DNA of 17,082 nucleotides from Pseudomonadota bacterium (GTDB lineage Bacteria > Pseudomonadota > Alphaproteobacteria > Caulobacterales > Caulobacteraceae), in the NCBI GenBank assembly GCA_023409795.1, contig JAEYQX010000236.1:1-17082 (forward strand). Direction: 5' to 3'. The notes under the pieces were generated by a model that was given only the letters and a program-made list of their open reading frames with translations, was not told where the DNA came from and ran no database searches. Numbering within the stretch: position 1 is the first letter of the stretch; every line of letters starts with the position of its first letter. The translations under genes and the position numbers were made by a program. This document shows, piece by piece, positions 1 through 7,190 of the stretch.

Positions 1-88
1 GCGGCGCTTCCGCCCGGGCCCGGCCGCCCTCCTCGCAGGCCCCCATGGCCAGCAAGCCCATGGCCATCATCATCGCCCGGCACCGCAC
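1..88 (-). CDS. Probable lipoprotein, N-terminal fragment (runs off left edge)
   Basis: An open minus-strand frame starts at GTG 88-86 and continues past base 1 without a stop, giving 29 visible residues. The GTG is preferred over the three tandem in-frame ATGs at 73-65 because GGAGG at 100-96 lies 7 bases before it. The start reads M-R-C-R-A, followed by a short hydrophobic run (MMMAMGLLAMGA) and a cysteine at residue 18. This resembles a type II (lipoprotein) signal peptide with lipobox M-G-A-C; the -3 Met is not the usual Leu. After the Cys comes an acidic/glycine-rich start (EEGG), as expected for an exported mature end. The product would be anchored in the envelope; its function cannot be read from this fragment. 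It lies downstream of cysS in the same direction but beyond the cysS terminator, so it probably has its own promoter. Confidence 0.5.
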   Translation of the reverse strand, partial: MRCRAMMMAMGLLAMGACEEGGRARAEAP

Positions 89-181
89 GTCCCTTCCTCC
101 TCGTCCCTGTTTCCCGTCTCCCTGACCCAAACTGCCGCAGGTTCCGGATCAAAGCGCCCCCACAAAGCGGGAGGCACCAAG

Positions 182-212
182 AAAAAAGCCCCACCGTTTC
201 CGGCGGGGCTTT
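182..212 (-). terminator. Rho-independent terminator of cysS
   Basis: Bases 185-196 and 201-212 form a 12-pair stem (AAAGCCCC.CCG / CGG.GGGGCTTT, one A-C mismatch) around a 4-base loop. Read on the minus strand, the stem is followed by TTTTTT (187-182). It lies 24 bases past the cysS stop codon and ends the cysS transcript. Confidence 0.85.
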
Positions 213-235
213 CAACACGGGTCAAGCGGTAGGGC

Positions 236-1687
236 TCAGCCCTTGACCCGCCACGTCGCGCCGGTGGGGCCGTCCATGACGACCACATTCAGCTCGTTAA
301 GGCGGTCACGGATCCGGTCGGCCTCGCCCCAGTTCTTTTCGGCGCGGGCGGCGGCGCGCTGTTCCAGAAGGGCCTCGACCTCGGCCTTCAGCGCCGGATC
401 GCCGCCCTCGAACCAGGCTTCGGGTGCCAGGCCCAGGACGCCCAGCAGGTCCGCAGCCTCGCGCAGGGTCCAGCGGGCCATGGCCACATCGTTGATGTCG
501 GCCTCGGCATCGTTCAGCAGGTCGCGCAGGGCATTGCCCAGGGCGAACAGCTGGGCGATGGCACCGGGCGTGTTCAGATCGTCTTCCAGCGCGTCGAGCA
601 GCGGGTTCAATTCCTGCTCGGCCAGCTCCATCTCGGCCTCTTCCAGCGAGGTGTAGTCGAAATCACCCAGCTTTGCGTCGGCATCGCGCAGCACACCATA
701 CAGACGGTCGAGGTTCTTGCGCGACTGCTCCAGCAGGGTCTGGTTCCAGTCCAGCGGCTGGCGGTAGTGGGCGCTCAGCAGGGCCCAGCGCACCACCTCG
801 CCCGGCATGGCCTTTACGAGGTTGTTCAACAGCAGGACGTTGCCGATCGACTTGGACATCTTCTCGGCGTCCACCGTCAGGAAGCCATTGTGCATCCAGT
901 AGCGGGCGTATTCGTCGTGGGCCTGGTCACCGTGGGCGTGACCGTGGGCGCAGACGCCCTGCGCGATCTCGTTCTCATGGTGCGGGAAGACCAGATCGAT
1001 GCCGCCGCCGTGGATGTCGATCGGCAGGCCAAGGTTCTTCTCGATCATGGCCGAGCATTCGATGTGCCAGCCGGGGCGCCCCTCGCCCCAGGGCGAAGGC
1101 CACGACGGCTCGTCCTTCTTGGACGGCTTCCACAGCACGAAGTCGTGGGGGTTCTTCTTATAGGGCGCAACCTCGACGCGGGCACCGGCGATCATGTCAT
1201 CCAGATTGCGGCCCGACAGTGCGCCATAGGACGGGTACGACGACACGTCGAACAGCACATGGCCCTCGGCGGCATAGGCGCTGCCCGCATCAATGATCCG
1301 CCGGATCTGGGCAATGATGGCGTCCATGTGGTCGGTGACGTGCGGCGCGATATCCGGCGGCGAGACGTTCAGCAGCCCCATGTCCGACAGATAGGCGGCT
1401 TCGTAGCGGCTGGTGATCTCGCCGATGGCGACGCCTTCCCTGGCGGCCTTGGCGTTGATCTTGTCGTCCACGTCGGTGACGTTGCGGGCATAGATCACCT
1501 TGTCCGCGCCATAGGTCTTGCGCAGCAGGCGGACCAGCACGTCGAACACCACCGGCGGGCGCGCATTGCCGATGTGGGCATAGTCATAGACCGTCGGCCC
1601 ACAGACATAGAGTGTCACCCGGTTCGCGTCGCGCGGCGTGAACAGGCGCTTTTCACGGCGCAGGGTGTCATAGATATGCAAGGGCAT
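236..1687 (-). CDS. cysS: Cysteine--tRNA ligase (CysRS)
   Basis: This enzyme charges tRNA-Cys with cysteine using ATP in the cytoplasm. The 483-residue protein is close to the family length (E. coli 461). The class I signatures are present: YVCGPTVYDYAHIGN, with HIGN at residues 38-41, and KMSKS at 276-280. The zinc ligands expected for CysRS are visible as Cys29, the Cys in HIECSAM and the His residues in FPHHENE. The start at ATG 1687-1685 (MPLHIYDTL) is chosen because family homology begins there; the frame stays open upstream to 1807, but that stretch has no family similarity and would overlap the divergent folE leader. The gene is transcribed away from folE and ends at the terminator at 182-212. 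Nothing is missing or unusual. Confidence 0.97.
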   Translation of the reverse strand: MPLHIYDTLRREKRLFTPRDANRVTLYVCGPTVYDYAHIGNARPPVVFDVLVRLLRKTYGADKVIYARNVTDVDDKINAKAAREGVAIGEITSRYEAAYLSDMGLLNVSPPDIAPHVTDHMDAIIAQIRRIIDAGSAYAAEGHVLFDVSSYPSYGALSGRNLDDMIAGARVEVAPYKKNPHDFVLWKPSKKDEPSWPSPWGEGRPGWHIECSAMIEKNLGLPIDIHGGGIDLVFPHHENEIAQGVCAHGHAHGDQAHDEYARYWMHNGFLTVDAEKMSKSIGNVLLLNNLVKAMPGEVVRWALLSAHYRQPLDWNQTLLEQSRKNLDRLYGVLRDADAKLGDFDYTSLEEAEMELAEQELNPLLDALEDDLNTPGAIAQLFALGNALRDLLNDAEADINDVAMARWTLREAADLLGVLGLAPEAWFEGGDPALKAEVEALLEQRAAARAEKNWGEADRIRDRLNELNVVVMDGPTGATWRVKG

Positions 1688-1711
1688 GGCAGGCGATCTT
1701 TGCGAGTTTTC

Positions 1712-1741
1712 TTGCGGGACGGAGGGGGTGTCCCATATAGC
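1712..1741 (+). promoter_or_regulatory. Possible folE promoter in the cysS-folE divergent region
   Basis: TTGCGG (1712-1717) and TATAGC (1736-1741) are separated by 18 bases, in the only intergenic space available to folE. On the opposite strand the same AT-rich spot reads GCTATATG and could serve as the -10 of cysS, so the two promoters may overlap. Both readings are weak matches made by eye. Confidence 0.25.
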
Positions 1742-1810
1742 CCCCTGATACACAGTCCCACGTGAATGGTAAAAGGCGGGCTGCAGCCATCTGCCGCCCT
1801 GGATCACTTC

Positions 1811-2428
1811 ATGAGTTCATTGACCGCCAAGCCCGTCCTCGTCACCGACGAAGCTGCCCTCGCCCGCCCGACGCGCGAGCAGGCGCTGGAGGCCGTGCGC
1901 ACCCTGATCGCCTGGGCTGGCGACAACCCGGACCGCCCCGGCCTGATCGACACGCCCAAGCGCGTGGTCGATGCCTATGGCGAGTGGTTCGACGGCTATG
2001 ACGCCGATGCGGCCCGGGAACTGTCGCGCACCTTCGAGGACGTAACCGGCTATGACGACATGGTCATCCTCAAGGAAATCGAGGTCGAGAGCCACTGCGA
2101 GCACCACCTGGCCCCCTTCCTGGGCAAGGCCTGGGTCGCCTATATCCCGAACGAAAAGGTCGTGGGCATCTCCAAGCTGGCGCGCGTGGTGGAAATCTTC
2201 GCCCGCCGCCTGCAGAACCAGGAAACCCTGACCAACGACATCATCGATGCCATCGAAAAGCACCTGGAGCCCAAGGGCGTGGCCGTCATGGTCGATGCGG
2301 CGCACCAGTGCATGACGACGCGCGGCGTCCATCACCGCCATGTCACCACCGTGACCACCCGCTTCACCGGCGTGTTCAAGCAGGACAACGCGCTGGTCGA
2401 GCGATTCCTGAAGCTGGCCCGCACCTGA
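1811..2428 (+). CDS. folE: GTP cyclohydrolase I
   Basis: This enzyme converts GTP to 7,8-dihydroneopterin triphosphate plus formate, the first step of tetrahydrofolate (and pterin) synthesis. The 205-residue protein has the type I signature ESHCEHHLAPF followed by GISKLARVV. Its zinc ligands are Cys96, His99 and Cys167, with exactly the spacing of E. coli FolE (C110, H113, C181). The QCMTTRGV segment around Cys167 is also typical. The start at ATG 1811 (MSSLTAKP) gives a normal length; an in-frame ATG at 1766 would add 15 residues without family similarity. Neither start has a convincing Shine-Dalgarno. The gene is divergent from cysS and followed by a 211-base gap before exbD, so it is probably transcribed alone. 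Confidence 0.96.
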   Translation: MSSLTAKPVLVTDEAALARPTREQALEAVRTLIAWAGDNPDRPGLIDTPKRVVDAYGEWFDGYDADAARELSRTFEDVTGYDDMVILKEIEVESHCEHHLAPFLGKAWVAYIPNEKVVGISKLARVVEIFARRLQNQETLTNDIIDAIEKHLEPKGVAVMVDAAHQCMTTRGVHHRHVTTVTTRFTGVFKQDNALVERFLKLART

Positions 2429-2460
2429 CCGGCCTGGGAATCCAGCGCTAGGCGAAACAG

Positions 2461-2501
2461 ACAGGGGGCCAATTTCCGCGCTTTTGCCGGGTGTCCCCTG
2501 T
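2461..2501 (+). terminator. Inverted repeat after folE, possible weak terminator
   Basis: ACAGGGG (2461-2467) and CCCCTGT (2495-2501) are perfect complements separated by 27 bases, 32 bases after the folE stop. The trailing sequence TTAATTT has few consecutive T residues and the loop is large, so terminator function is uncertain. The rest of the folE-exbD gap holds only the exbD leader. Confidence 0.3.
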
Positions 2502-2603
2502 TAATTTCGCAAGCTTATTTCCCTGATCCACGATTTCGACGTTCGAGACGGCTTTACAACGCGCCAAACCGACGCCAAGACACTGACCAAGACTTTCAGT
2601 GCC

Positions 2604-2622
2604 GCCTGTCGCAGCGACAGGC
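2604..2622 (+). promoter_or_regulatory. Stem-loop in the exbD leader
   Basis: GCCTGTCG (2604-2611) and CGACAGGC (2615-2622) form a perfect 8-bp stem with a 3-base loop (CAG). It sits 6 bases before the GGAG ribosome-binding site (2629-2632) and 17 bases before the exbD start. The site itself stays outside the stem. It could stabilise the 5' end of the mRNA or act as a DNA operator; the sequence does not decide which. Confidence 0.45.
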
Positions 2623-2639
2623 CATGATGGAGACTGCAC

Positions 2640-3071
<432 letters not shown>

Positions 3072-3096
3072 GGTTCTTGCCCGGTTCGGGAAAATC

Positions 3097-3130
3097 AGGG
3101 TCGCATCTCCGGATGCGGCCCTTTTTCTTT
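3097..3130 (+). terminator. Rho-independent terminator of exbD
   Basis: GGGTCGCATC and GATGCGGCCC form a 10-bp stem (one G-T pair) with a 4-base loop, followed by TTTTTCTTT. It starts 26 bases after the exbD stop and isolates exbD from the downstream gene. Confidence 0.88.
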
Positions 3131-3210
3131 GCCTGTCGATCGGCCGGTGCTTGCCCAGGCCCGTGGATAGGGTCTCAATGCGGGGTCTGTATCGAGGGGG
3201 AGTTCTCGTC

Positions 3211-5049
3211 ATGCGTCGCCGCACATTCCTGACCAGCCTGCCGGCCGGAGCCGTCCTGGCCGGAGCCGCCACGTCCGCCAGCGCCCAGGCCAGCCCGCCA
3301 AGGCCCGCCGTCGCACCCGCCCCACCCGCGCCTGCTGCCGATCCCTATGCCGGCATCGGCATCGGCGACCGCATCACCGGACCGGGCTTCGTCGGCCGCT
3401 CCACCGTCTGGGGCGCGAACGGCGCGGCGGCCACGGCCCATCCGGCGGCCACCCTGATCGGGCTGGACACCCTGCGCCGGGGCGGCTCGGCCATCGCCGC
3501 CGCCATCGCCATCAACGCCGCCCTGGGCTTTCTGGAGCCGACCGCCAATGGCATCGGCGGCGACGCCTTCTGTCTGATGTGGGACCCGGCCCAGAAGAAG
3601 GTCGTCGGCTTCAACGGCTCGGGCAACTCGCCGCGCGGGCTGTCGCTGGAAACCGCCCGCTCGCGGGCCGGGCCGGACGGCTACCTGCCCCGCTATGGAG
3701 CCGTGACGGTCAATGTGCCCGGCACGGTCGACGCCTGGTGGAGCGCCCACCAGAGATACGGCAAGCTGCCGTGGAAGGACGTCCTGCTGCCCGTCGCCGA
3801 GCTGTGCGAACAGGGCGTGCCCGTGCCCCAGGTCGTGGCCTATTACCTGGAACGCAACATGGCCAACTTCGAGCGTCTGGCCTCGACCATCGAGGAAAAC
3901 GACAATCGCAAGAAGGTCTGGCTGAAAGGCGGACGCACGCCCCGGACGGGCGAGATCCTTGCCAACCCGGACCTGGGCCGCACCTATCGCCTCATTGCCG
4001 AGGGCGGGCGCGATGCCTTCTATGACGGGGTCCTGGCCGACCACATCGAGCGCTACTTTGCCCGCATCGGCGGCTGGCTGAGGCGCAGCGACCTGGCGGC
4101 CCACCGCACCGAATGGGTCGAGCCGCTGATGACCACCTATCGCGGGGTCGAGGTCTATTCCCTGGGCCCCAATACCCAGGGCCTGTCGACCAACCAGATC
4201 CTGAACATCTGCGAACAGTTCGACCTGAAGTCGATGGGCTTCCAGTCGGCGGCCTCGCTGCACATCCAGGCCGAGGCCAAGCGCCTGGCCTTTGAGGACC
4301 GCGCCCGCTACTTCGCCGACGACCGGTTCTCGAAGACTCCGACCGAATGGCTGAACTCAAAGGCCTATGCGGCCGAGCGGGCGAAGCTGATCAACCCGAA
4401 CCGCGTCATGGACCGCGTCTTCCCCGGCGACGCCCCGACCCAGGGCGACACCACCTATTTCAGCGTGGCCGACAGGGACGGGATGATGGTCAGCTGGATC
4501 CAGTCCAACTATCGCGGCATGGGCGGCGGCCTGGTGCCCGATGGCCCCGACGGCGCGACCCTGGGCTTCATGTTCCAGAACCGGGGCGAGCTGTTCGCCC
4601 TGAAAGACGGGCACCCCAATGTCTATGCCCCCGGCAAGCGCCCCTTCCACACCATCATCCCCGGCTTTGCCTGCAAGGATGGAGAGCCGTGGATGGCCTA
4701 TGGCGTCATGGGCGGCGGGATGCAGCCCCAGGGCCAGGCGCAGATCATCATCAACATGGTCGACTATGGCCTGGACCCGCAGGAAGCCGGCGATGCCCCG
4801 CGCTGGCAGCACTATGGCTCGTCCGAGCCGACCGGCCAGCCCGCCGAGGGCGTCGGCAAGCTGCATCTGGAATCCGGCGTGCCCGAGGAGACCAAGCGCC
4901 AGCTGGCGGCCATGGGCTGGGACCTGGGCCCGCCCGACGGCGGGTTTGGCGGCTACCAGAACGTGATGAAGCAGATCAACGAGCAGGGGCGCTGGACCTA
5001 TGGGGCCGCCACCGAGATGCGCAAGGACGGCAACGCCCTGGCCTATTGA
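3211..5049 (+). CDS. Tat-exported gamma-glutamyltransferase-like Ntn hydrolase
   Basis: The 612-residue protein belongs to the gamma-glutamyltranspeptidase (GGT) superfamily, whose members self-cleave and use the new N-terminal threonine for amide hydrolysis or transfer. It begins with a twin-arginine signal (RRRTFLTS, then AGAVLAGAATSASAQA), so it should act in the periplasm. The predicted cleavage and catalytic residue is Thr414 in GDTTYFSV. The tail includes KRPFHTIIP and GVMGGGMQPQGQ, features of the YwrD/oxamate-amidohydrolase-like branch rather than classical GGT (KRPLSSMSP, GSPGG). The segment that carries the glutamate-binding Arg in E. coli GGT (Arg114, REMAP) reads NGSGNSP here, with no Arg at that place. 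Start ATG 3211 has GAGGGGGAG 8 bases before it and is the first residue of the Tat signal; an in-frame upstream ATG at 3151 is rejected. Substrate unknown; glutathione is not assured. Confidence 0.88.
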   Translation: MRRRTFLTSLPAGAVLAGAATSASAQASPPRPAVAPAPPAPAADPYAGIGIGDRITGPGFVGRSTVWGANGAAATAHPAATLIGLDTLRRGGSAIAAAIAINAALGFLEPTANGIGGDAFCLMWDPAQKKVVGFNGSGNSPRGLSLETARSRAGPDGYLPRYGAVTVNVPGTVDAWWSAHQRYGKLPWKDVLLPVAELCEQGVPVPQVVAYYLERNMANFERLASTIEENDNRKKVWLKGGRTPRTGEILANPDLGRTYRLIAEGGRDAFYDGVLADHIERYFARIGGWLRRSDLAAHRTEWVEPLMTTYRGVEVYSLGPNTQGLSTNQILNICEQFDLKSMGFQSAASLHIQAEAKRLAFEDRARYFADDRFSKTPTEWLNSKAYAAERAKLINPNRVMDRVFPGDAPTQGDTTYFSVADRDGMMVSWIQSNYRGMGGGLVPDGPDGATLGFMFQNRGELFALKDGHPNVYAPGKRPFHTIIPGFACKDGEPWMAYGVMGGGMQPQGQAQIIINMVDYGLDPQEAGDAPRWQHYGSSEPTGQPAEGVGKLHLESGVPEETKRQLAAMGWDLGPPDGGFGGYQNVMKQINEQGRWTYGAATEMRKDGNALAY

Positions 5050-5056
5050 GACCGGC

Positions 5057-5085
5057 TTGACCTGACGCCGCGTCATCAACCTAGT
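5057..5085 (+). promoter_or_regulatory. Candidate promoter of the alpha/beta hydrolase gene
   Basis: TTGACC (5057-5062) and CCTAGT (5080-5085) are 17 bases apart, just after the stop of the GGT-like gene. If real, transcription would start near 5092, inside the left arm of the inverted repeat at 5086-5108. Confidence 0.35.
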
Positions 5086-5108
5086 GTCCGTCTCCAAGGG
5101 GGACGGAC
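5086..5108 (+). promoter_or_regulatory. Hairpin covering the ribosome-binding site of the alpha/beta hydrolase
   Basis: GTCCGTCTCC (5086-5095) and GGGGACGGAC (5099-5108) pair over 10 positions (one G-T) around the 3-base loop AAG. The right arm contains the Shine-Dalgarno stretch (AGGGGGA, 5097-5103) and ends exactly at the base before ATG 5109. In a transcript that includes the whole repeat, the ribosome site would be hidden. Confidence 0.5.
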
Positions 5109-5972
5109 ATGGGCGATCTGGTTCAGCGTGACTTCATCAGGACAGCCGATGACGGGTTTGCCCTGTCCATGCGGCTGACCTCGGCCCCGGTGCCCCGGCT
5201 GGCGGTTCTCGTCTCGTCGGGCACCGGCTATCCCAAGGGCTTCTATGACCGCATGGCCCGCTGGATGGCCCGGCGCGGGGCCGCCGTCCTGACCTATGAT
5301 TTTCGCGGCATCGCCGGATCGCGTCCCGATGACCTGAAGGCATCGCCGATCGACTATCCCGACTGGGGCCGCCACGACATGCCCGCCGCGCTTGAGGCCC
5401 TGATGGAATCCGCGCCCGGCGTGCCCGTGGTCCATGTAGGCCACAGCGTCGGCGGCCACTTCATCGGCCTGATGCCCAACCACACGGCGATCAGCCGTCA
5501 TGCCCTGGTCTCGGTCGGCACCGGCTGGTGGGGCGGGCACCTGAAGCGCTATCGCCACCTGGAACTGGCCTTCTGGTTCCTGATCGGCCCCTATAGCCTG
5601 GCCCGGCACGGCTATATCAAGGGCAGCCTGTGGGGCGGGACCGACCTGCCGCCCCGGGTCTTCCAGACCTGGCGGCGCTGGTGCCACGCGCGGGACTATT
5701 TCAGCGCCGATCTGGATGGCCCGATGGCCCCGCATCACTATGAGGCCGTGACCGCGCCGATCCGCTCGTGGATCTTCACCGACGATCCCATCGCCACGCC
5801 GCAGAGCGGAACGGACCTGCTCAGGGTCTATCCGAACGCCCCCACCGGCATGGAGATCATCAGGCCTGCCGACCTGGGCGTGCGGCGGATCGGCCACGAC
5901 GGGGCCTTCCGCAAGGGGATGGAGCCCCTGTGGGAACAGATTTTCCACTGGCTGGAACATGGCGAGGGCTGA
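5109..5972 (+). CDS. Alpha/beta hydrolase, serine type
   Basis: The 287-residue cytoplasmic protein has the alpha/beta-hydrolase layout. A strand and oxyanion-region segment VLVSSGTGYPKGFY (34-46) is followed by YDFRGIAGS (63-71) and the nucleophile elbow GHSVGG with Ser113. An acidic pair in FTDDP (Asp225/226) and His263 in GHDGAF complete a probable Ser-Asp-His triad. It has no signal peptide; the insert at 140-200 is rich in aromatic residues and would form the lid. It resembles the uncharacterised single-domain alpha/beta hydrolases of proteobacteria; substrate cannot be inferred. Start ATG 5109 follows an AGGGGGA site that lies within a stem-loop. An aldo/keto reductase follows 43 bases later on the same strand, so they may share a transcript. 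Confidence 0.85.
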   Translation: MGDLVQRDFIRTADDGFALSMRLTSAPVPRLAVLVSSGTGYPKGFYDRMARWMARRGAAVLTYDFRGIAGSRPDDLKASPIDYPDWGRHDMPAALEALMESAPGVPVVHVGHSVGGHFIGLMPNHTAISRHALVSVGTGWWGGHLKRYRHLELAFWFLIGPYSLARHGYIKGSLWGGTDLPPRVFQTWRRWCHARDYFSADLDGPMAPHHYEAVTAPIRSWIFTDDPIATPQSGTDLLRVYPNAPTGMEIIRPADLGVRRIGHDGAFRKGMEPLWEQIFHWLEHGEG

Positions 5973-6015
5973 GCCCGTCCCTATATCCCGGTCACTGTCC
6001 GCACCGGAGTAAGCC

Positions 6016-6870
6016 ATGCCCTTTTCGAACCAGCCGACCGTGACCGCCTCGGGGGTCGAGATTCCCCTCCTGGGCTTTGGCACCTGGCAACTGGACGAGG
6101 AGGCGGCGCGGCGCATGGTGCGCGAGGCTCTGCGCATCGGCTATCGCCACATCGACACGGCCTGGATCTACAAGAACGAAAAGGCGGTGGGCGACGGCAT
6201 CGCCGACGCCGTGGCCGAGGGGATCATCGAGCGCGACGACATCTGGGTCACCACCAAGATCTGGGTCGAGCACTTCCATCATGAGGCCCTGCTGCGCCAG
6301 GCGGAGGAATCGGCCCTCAGCCTGGGCCTGACGCCCGACCTTCTGCTGCTGCACTGGCCCAAGCCGACCCCGGCCCTGAAGGAAACCATCGAGGCCCTGA
6401 ACGAGGCCCGGACCCTGGGCTTTACCCGGCACATCGGCCTGTCCAACTTTCCCTCGGCCCTGTGGCGCGAGGCCCAGGGCCTGTCGGCGGCCCCGCTGAT
6501 CACCAACCAGGTCGAATACCACCCCTATCTGTCGCAAAAGACCCTGATCGGCGCGGCCAATGAGCTGAACGCCAGCCTGACCGCCTGGTCGCCGCTGGCC
6601 CAGGGCCGGATTGCCGATGATCCGACCATCACCGAGATCGCCCGCGCCCACGGCAAGACCAATGGCCAGGTGACCCTGCGCTGGATCGTCCAGCAGGGCG
6701 TCATCGCCATTCCGCGCACCGCCCGGGAAAGCCGCGCGGCCGAAAACTTCGACATCTTCGACTTCGAGCTGACCGGCGAGGAGATGGACCGCATCTTCTC
6801 CCTCGCCCACGCCGACGGCCGCATCGGCACCTGGCTGGACGAGGCCTTTGAATGGGACAATGATCTCTGA
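6016..6870 (+). CDS. Aldo/keto reductase (DkgB-like)
   Basis: This 284-residue NADPH-dependent oxidoreductase reduces aldehydes or ketones. The (beta/alpha)8 family signatures are clear: the catalytic tetrad Asp47, Tyr52, Lys81 and His113 (in HIDTAWIYKNE, VTTKIW and LLLHWP), GLSNF after the substrate region, NQVEYHPYL, and a cofactor-binding end IPRTARESRAAEN. It is nearest by eye to the 2,5-diketo-D-gluconate reductase / methylglyoxal reductase group, but substrate range in this family is broad, so no symbol is given. GGAG at 6007-6010 precedes ATG 6016. CCTATATCC (about 5979-5987), 30 bases upstream, resembles an alphaproteobacterial -10 but no matching -35 is evident. The gene follows the alpha/beta hydrolase by 43 bases and precedes a small HTH gene by 26. 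Confidence 0.93.
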   Translation: MPFSNQPTVTASGVEIPLLGFGTWQLDEEAARRMVREALRIGYRHIDTAWIYKNEKAVGDGIADAVAEGIIERDDIWVTTKIWVEHFHHEALLRQAEESALSLGLTPDLLLLHWPKPTPALKETIEALNEARTLGFTRHIGLSNFPSALWREAQGLSAAPLITNQVEYHPYLSQKTLIGAANELNASLTAWSPLAQGRIADDPTITEIARAHGKTNGQVTLRWIVQQGVIAIPRTARESRAAENFDIFDFELTGEEMDRIFSLAHADGRIGTWLDEAFEWDNDL

Positions 6871-6882
6871 CCCTTCGGTCAG
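6867..6882 (+). promoter_or_regulatory. Small inverted repeat before the HTH gene
   Basis: CTGACC (6867-6872) and GGTCAG (6877-6882) form a perfect 6-bp stem with loop CTTC. It overlaps the stop codon of the aldo/keto reductase and ends 3 bases before the GAGGAGGA ribosome site of the HTH gene. It could be a weak attenuating hairpin or an operator; there is no T-tract. Confidence 0.3.
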
Positions 6883-6896
6883 GTGAGGAGGACGCC

Positions 6897-7145
6897 ATGG
6901 GTGCCGTGCTCGGCTTTCCCCAGATCGATCCAGCCGATGCCGCCATCGGTGCCCGCATCCGGCACTGGCGTGACCAGCGGGGCATGACCGCAGAAGACCT
7001 GGCCCACCGGCTGGGCCTGACGCCTGAGGCCCTCAAACGCGTCGAGGCTGGCCGCCAGCACCTGGACTCGGCAGCGATCGACGCCGCCACCCGGGCCCTG
7101 CGCCTTCCCGTCTGGGCCCTGATGACCGATCAGCCCGCATACTGA
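6897..7145 (+). CDS. Small XRE-family helix-turn-helix protein
   Basis: The 82-residue protein is almost entirely one Cro/C1-type helix-turn-helix domain (about residues 18-72): IGARIRHWRDQRGMTAEDLAHRLGL, then TPEALKRVEAG as the recognition helix region. It probably binds DNA as a dimer. No extra ligand or sensor domain is present. The start at ATG 6897 is supported by GAGGAGGA 4-5 bases upstream. The gene lies between an aldo/keto reductase and a UbiD decarboxylase, all in the same direction, and could regulate a neighbour or itself, but there is no partner toxin gene beside it. Its target cannot be read from sequence. Confidence 0.82.
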   Translation: MGAVLGFPQIDPADAAIGARIRHWRDQRGMTAEDLAHRLGLTPEALKRVEAGRQHLDSAAIDAATRALRLPVWALMTDQPAY

Positions 7146-7155
7146 GCCGCGACAG

Positions 7156-7184
7156 GTGACAGACGGCGCAATGCCGCCTAATCC
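7156..7184 (+). promoter_or_regulatory. Candidate ubiD promoter, probably leaderless
   Basis: GTGACA (7156-7161) and TAATCC (7179-7184) are 17 bases apart. The -10 ends 6 bases before ATG 7191, which would place the transcription start at or next to the A of the start codon. No Shine-Dalgarno is visible before ATG 7191, which fits a leaderless mRNA. Confidence 0.4.
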
Positions 7185-7190
7185 AGCCGC

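Noticed and set aside
1688..1807. 40-residue N-terminal extension of CysRS
   Set aside because: The extension has no family similarity and covers the divergent folE control region; MPLHIYDTL at 1687 is the normal family start.
6897..7145. Antitoxin of a toxin-antitoxin pair
   Set aside because: Neighbours are an aldo/keto reductase and UbiD; no small toxin-like gene (RelE, HipA or similar) lies beside it.
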